Shown piece after piece: positions 60,617 through 61,199 of a DNA stretch of 61,199 nt. The notes under the pieces are model-generated. The model was not told the origin of the DNA and made no database searches. It was given only the letters and a program-made list of their open reading frames with translations. A program made the position numbers and the translations under genes. The stretch comes from Sphaeroforma arctica JP610 (lineage: Eukaryota; Opisthokonta; Ichthyosporea; Ichthyophonida). How positions within the stretch are numbered: position 1 is the stretch's first letter; each line of letters starts with the position of its first letter. The DNA lies in the NCBI RefSeq assembly GCF_001186125.1, contig NW_014040433.1, positions 35,432 through 96,630 of the forward strand. The letters are read 5' to 3'.

Positions 60617-61199
60617 TATATATATATATGATATATATATGTATGTATGCATATATTTATGTATATATGTACACATATATACTTACACACAGAAATATAC
60701 ATAACCGAAAAATATAAAGGCAAATTGACATACATATATACATACACACATACATGAACACATAGATACACACGTAAAATACACATGAAAAGATACATAT
60801 ATACATATCCACATGTGCACACACACAACTACACATAAAAATCATACATATACAAATACATACATACATGCAAAAAAAGCATATATGCATACAAACATAC
60901 ACATTGACATTCATAGACACACACACACCTATGTATATATATATATAAATATATATATATATTATAATATATGAATATATAAATATATAAATATATATAC
61001 ATGTATATATATATATTTAAAAACATACACACAACAACACATACACACACGCACACATACATACACACACACACACACTACATATAAATATATAAATACA
61101 TCTACATACATGCTTAACATACACACACCACACACACACACCACACACACTAATATAATATATATATATATTATAATTATATAACATATACCATATATA
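60080..61199. repeat. Microsatellite-dominated DNA to the window end
   Basis: More than 1 kb of interspersed CATA, ACAC, TATA and related repeats with no coding signal. The many open frames on both strands consist only of Tyr, Ile, Cys, Val, His and Thr and are artefacts. It is probably intron or upstream flank of the LENG8-like gene, whose 5' exons were not found. Confidence 0.88.

Noticed and set aside
1-61199. tRNA, rRNA or other RNA genes
   Set aside because: None was recognised by eye on either strand. A covariance-model scan would be needed to exclude them.

Overview
The window is eukaryotic nuclear DNA. It has protein-coding genes split by GT-AG introns, abundant CA/TA microsatellites, minisatellites, and several decayed LTR retrotransposons. 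Standard stop codons fit every gene model. The mix of a secreted trypsin-type protease, a LENG8/THP3-type SAC3 protein and a repeat-rich intronic landscape would suit a holozoan protist (for example an ichthyosporean) or another repeat-rich eukaryote, but nothing in the sequence fixes the taxon.

Layout. 1-14.6 kb: two Ty3/Gypsy-type elements in the same orientation, back to back. Both have Gag, protease, reverse transcriptase, RNase H, an extra methyltransferase-like domain and a DDE integrase. 14.6-27.8 kb: tandemly duplicated LTR-like relics, a 338-codon Gag-like frame, about 3 kb of featureless DNA, and a third, more distant Ty3-type element with a long repeat-bearing leader. 27.9-31.2 kb: a 20-N assembly gap, a decayed minus-strand coding block, and two relics of a DEDDy 3'-5' exonuclease motif. 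31.3-35.7 kb: a C-rich Ty1/Copia-type fossil. 35.7-37.9 kb: intergenic DNA with cryptic repeats. 37.9-61.2 kb: the host gene block.

Host genes. (1) A nine-exon secreted S1 serine protease, 37866-43150 (+), 495 residues by my splicing, with a complete catalytic triad and a novel-looking C-terminal domain. (2) A two-exon multi-pass membrane protein, 46032-44710 (-). (3) A single-exon protein kinase, 47631-46696 (-), followed by a decayed copy of its own 3' end. (4) A tentative plus-strand gene around 48179-48812 ending in a transmembrane segment. (5) A LENG8/THP3-like SAC3/GANP-domain gene on the minus strand, from beyond 59932 down to 49543. Fifteen of its exons are visible and all but one exon join agree in phase without adjustment. 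The exception is an 8-base homopolymer in one exon that disrupts the frame.

Most unusual points: a Dam/DIRS-like NPPW domain inside integrase-bearing Ty3-type polyproteins; intronic repeats in the LENG8-like gene that appear to be copies of the adjacent exon end plus donor site; a tail-duplicated kinase; and exact or near-exact 216, 229 and 277 bp tandem duplications in the retroelement zone. All retroelements are treated as fossils and described only by extent, family and parts. All statements come from reading the sequence; no database search was run.
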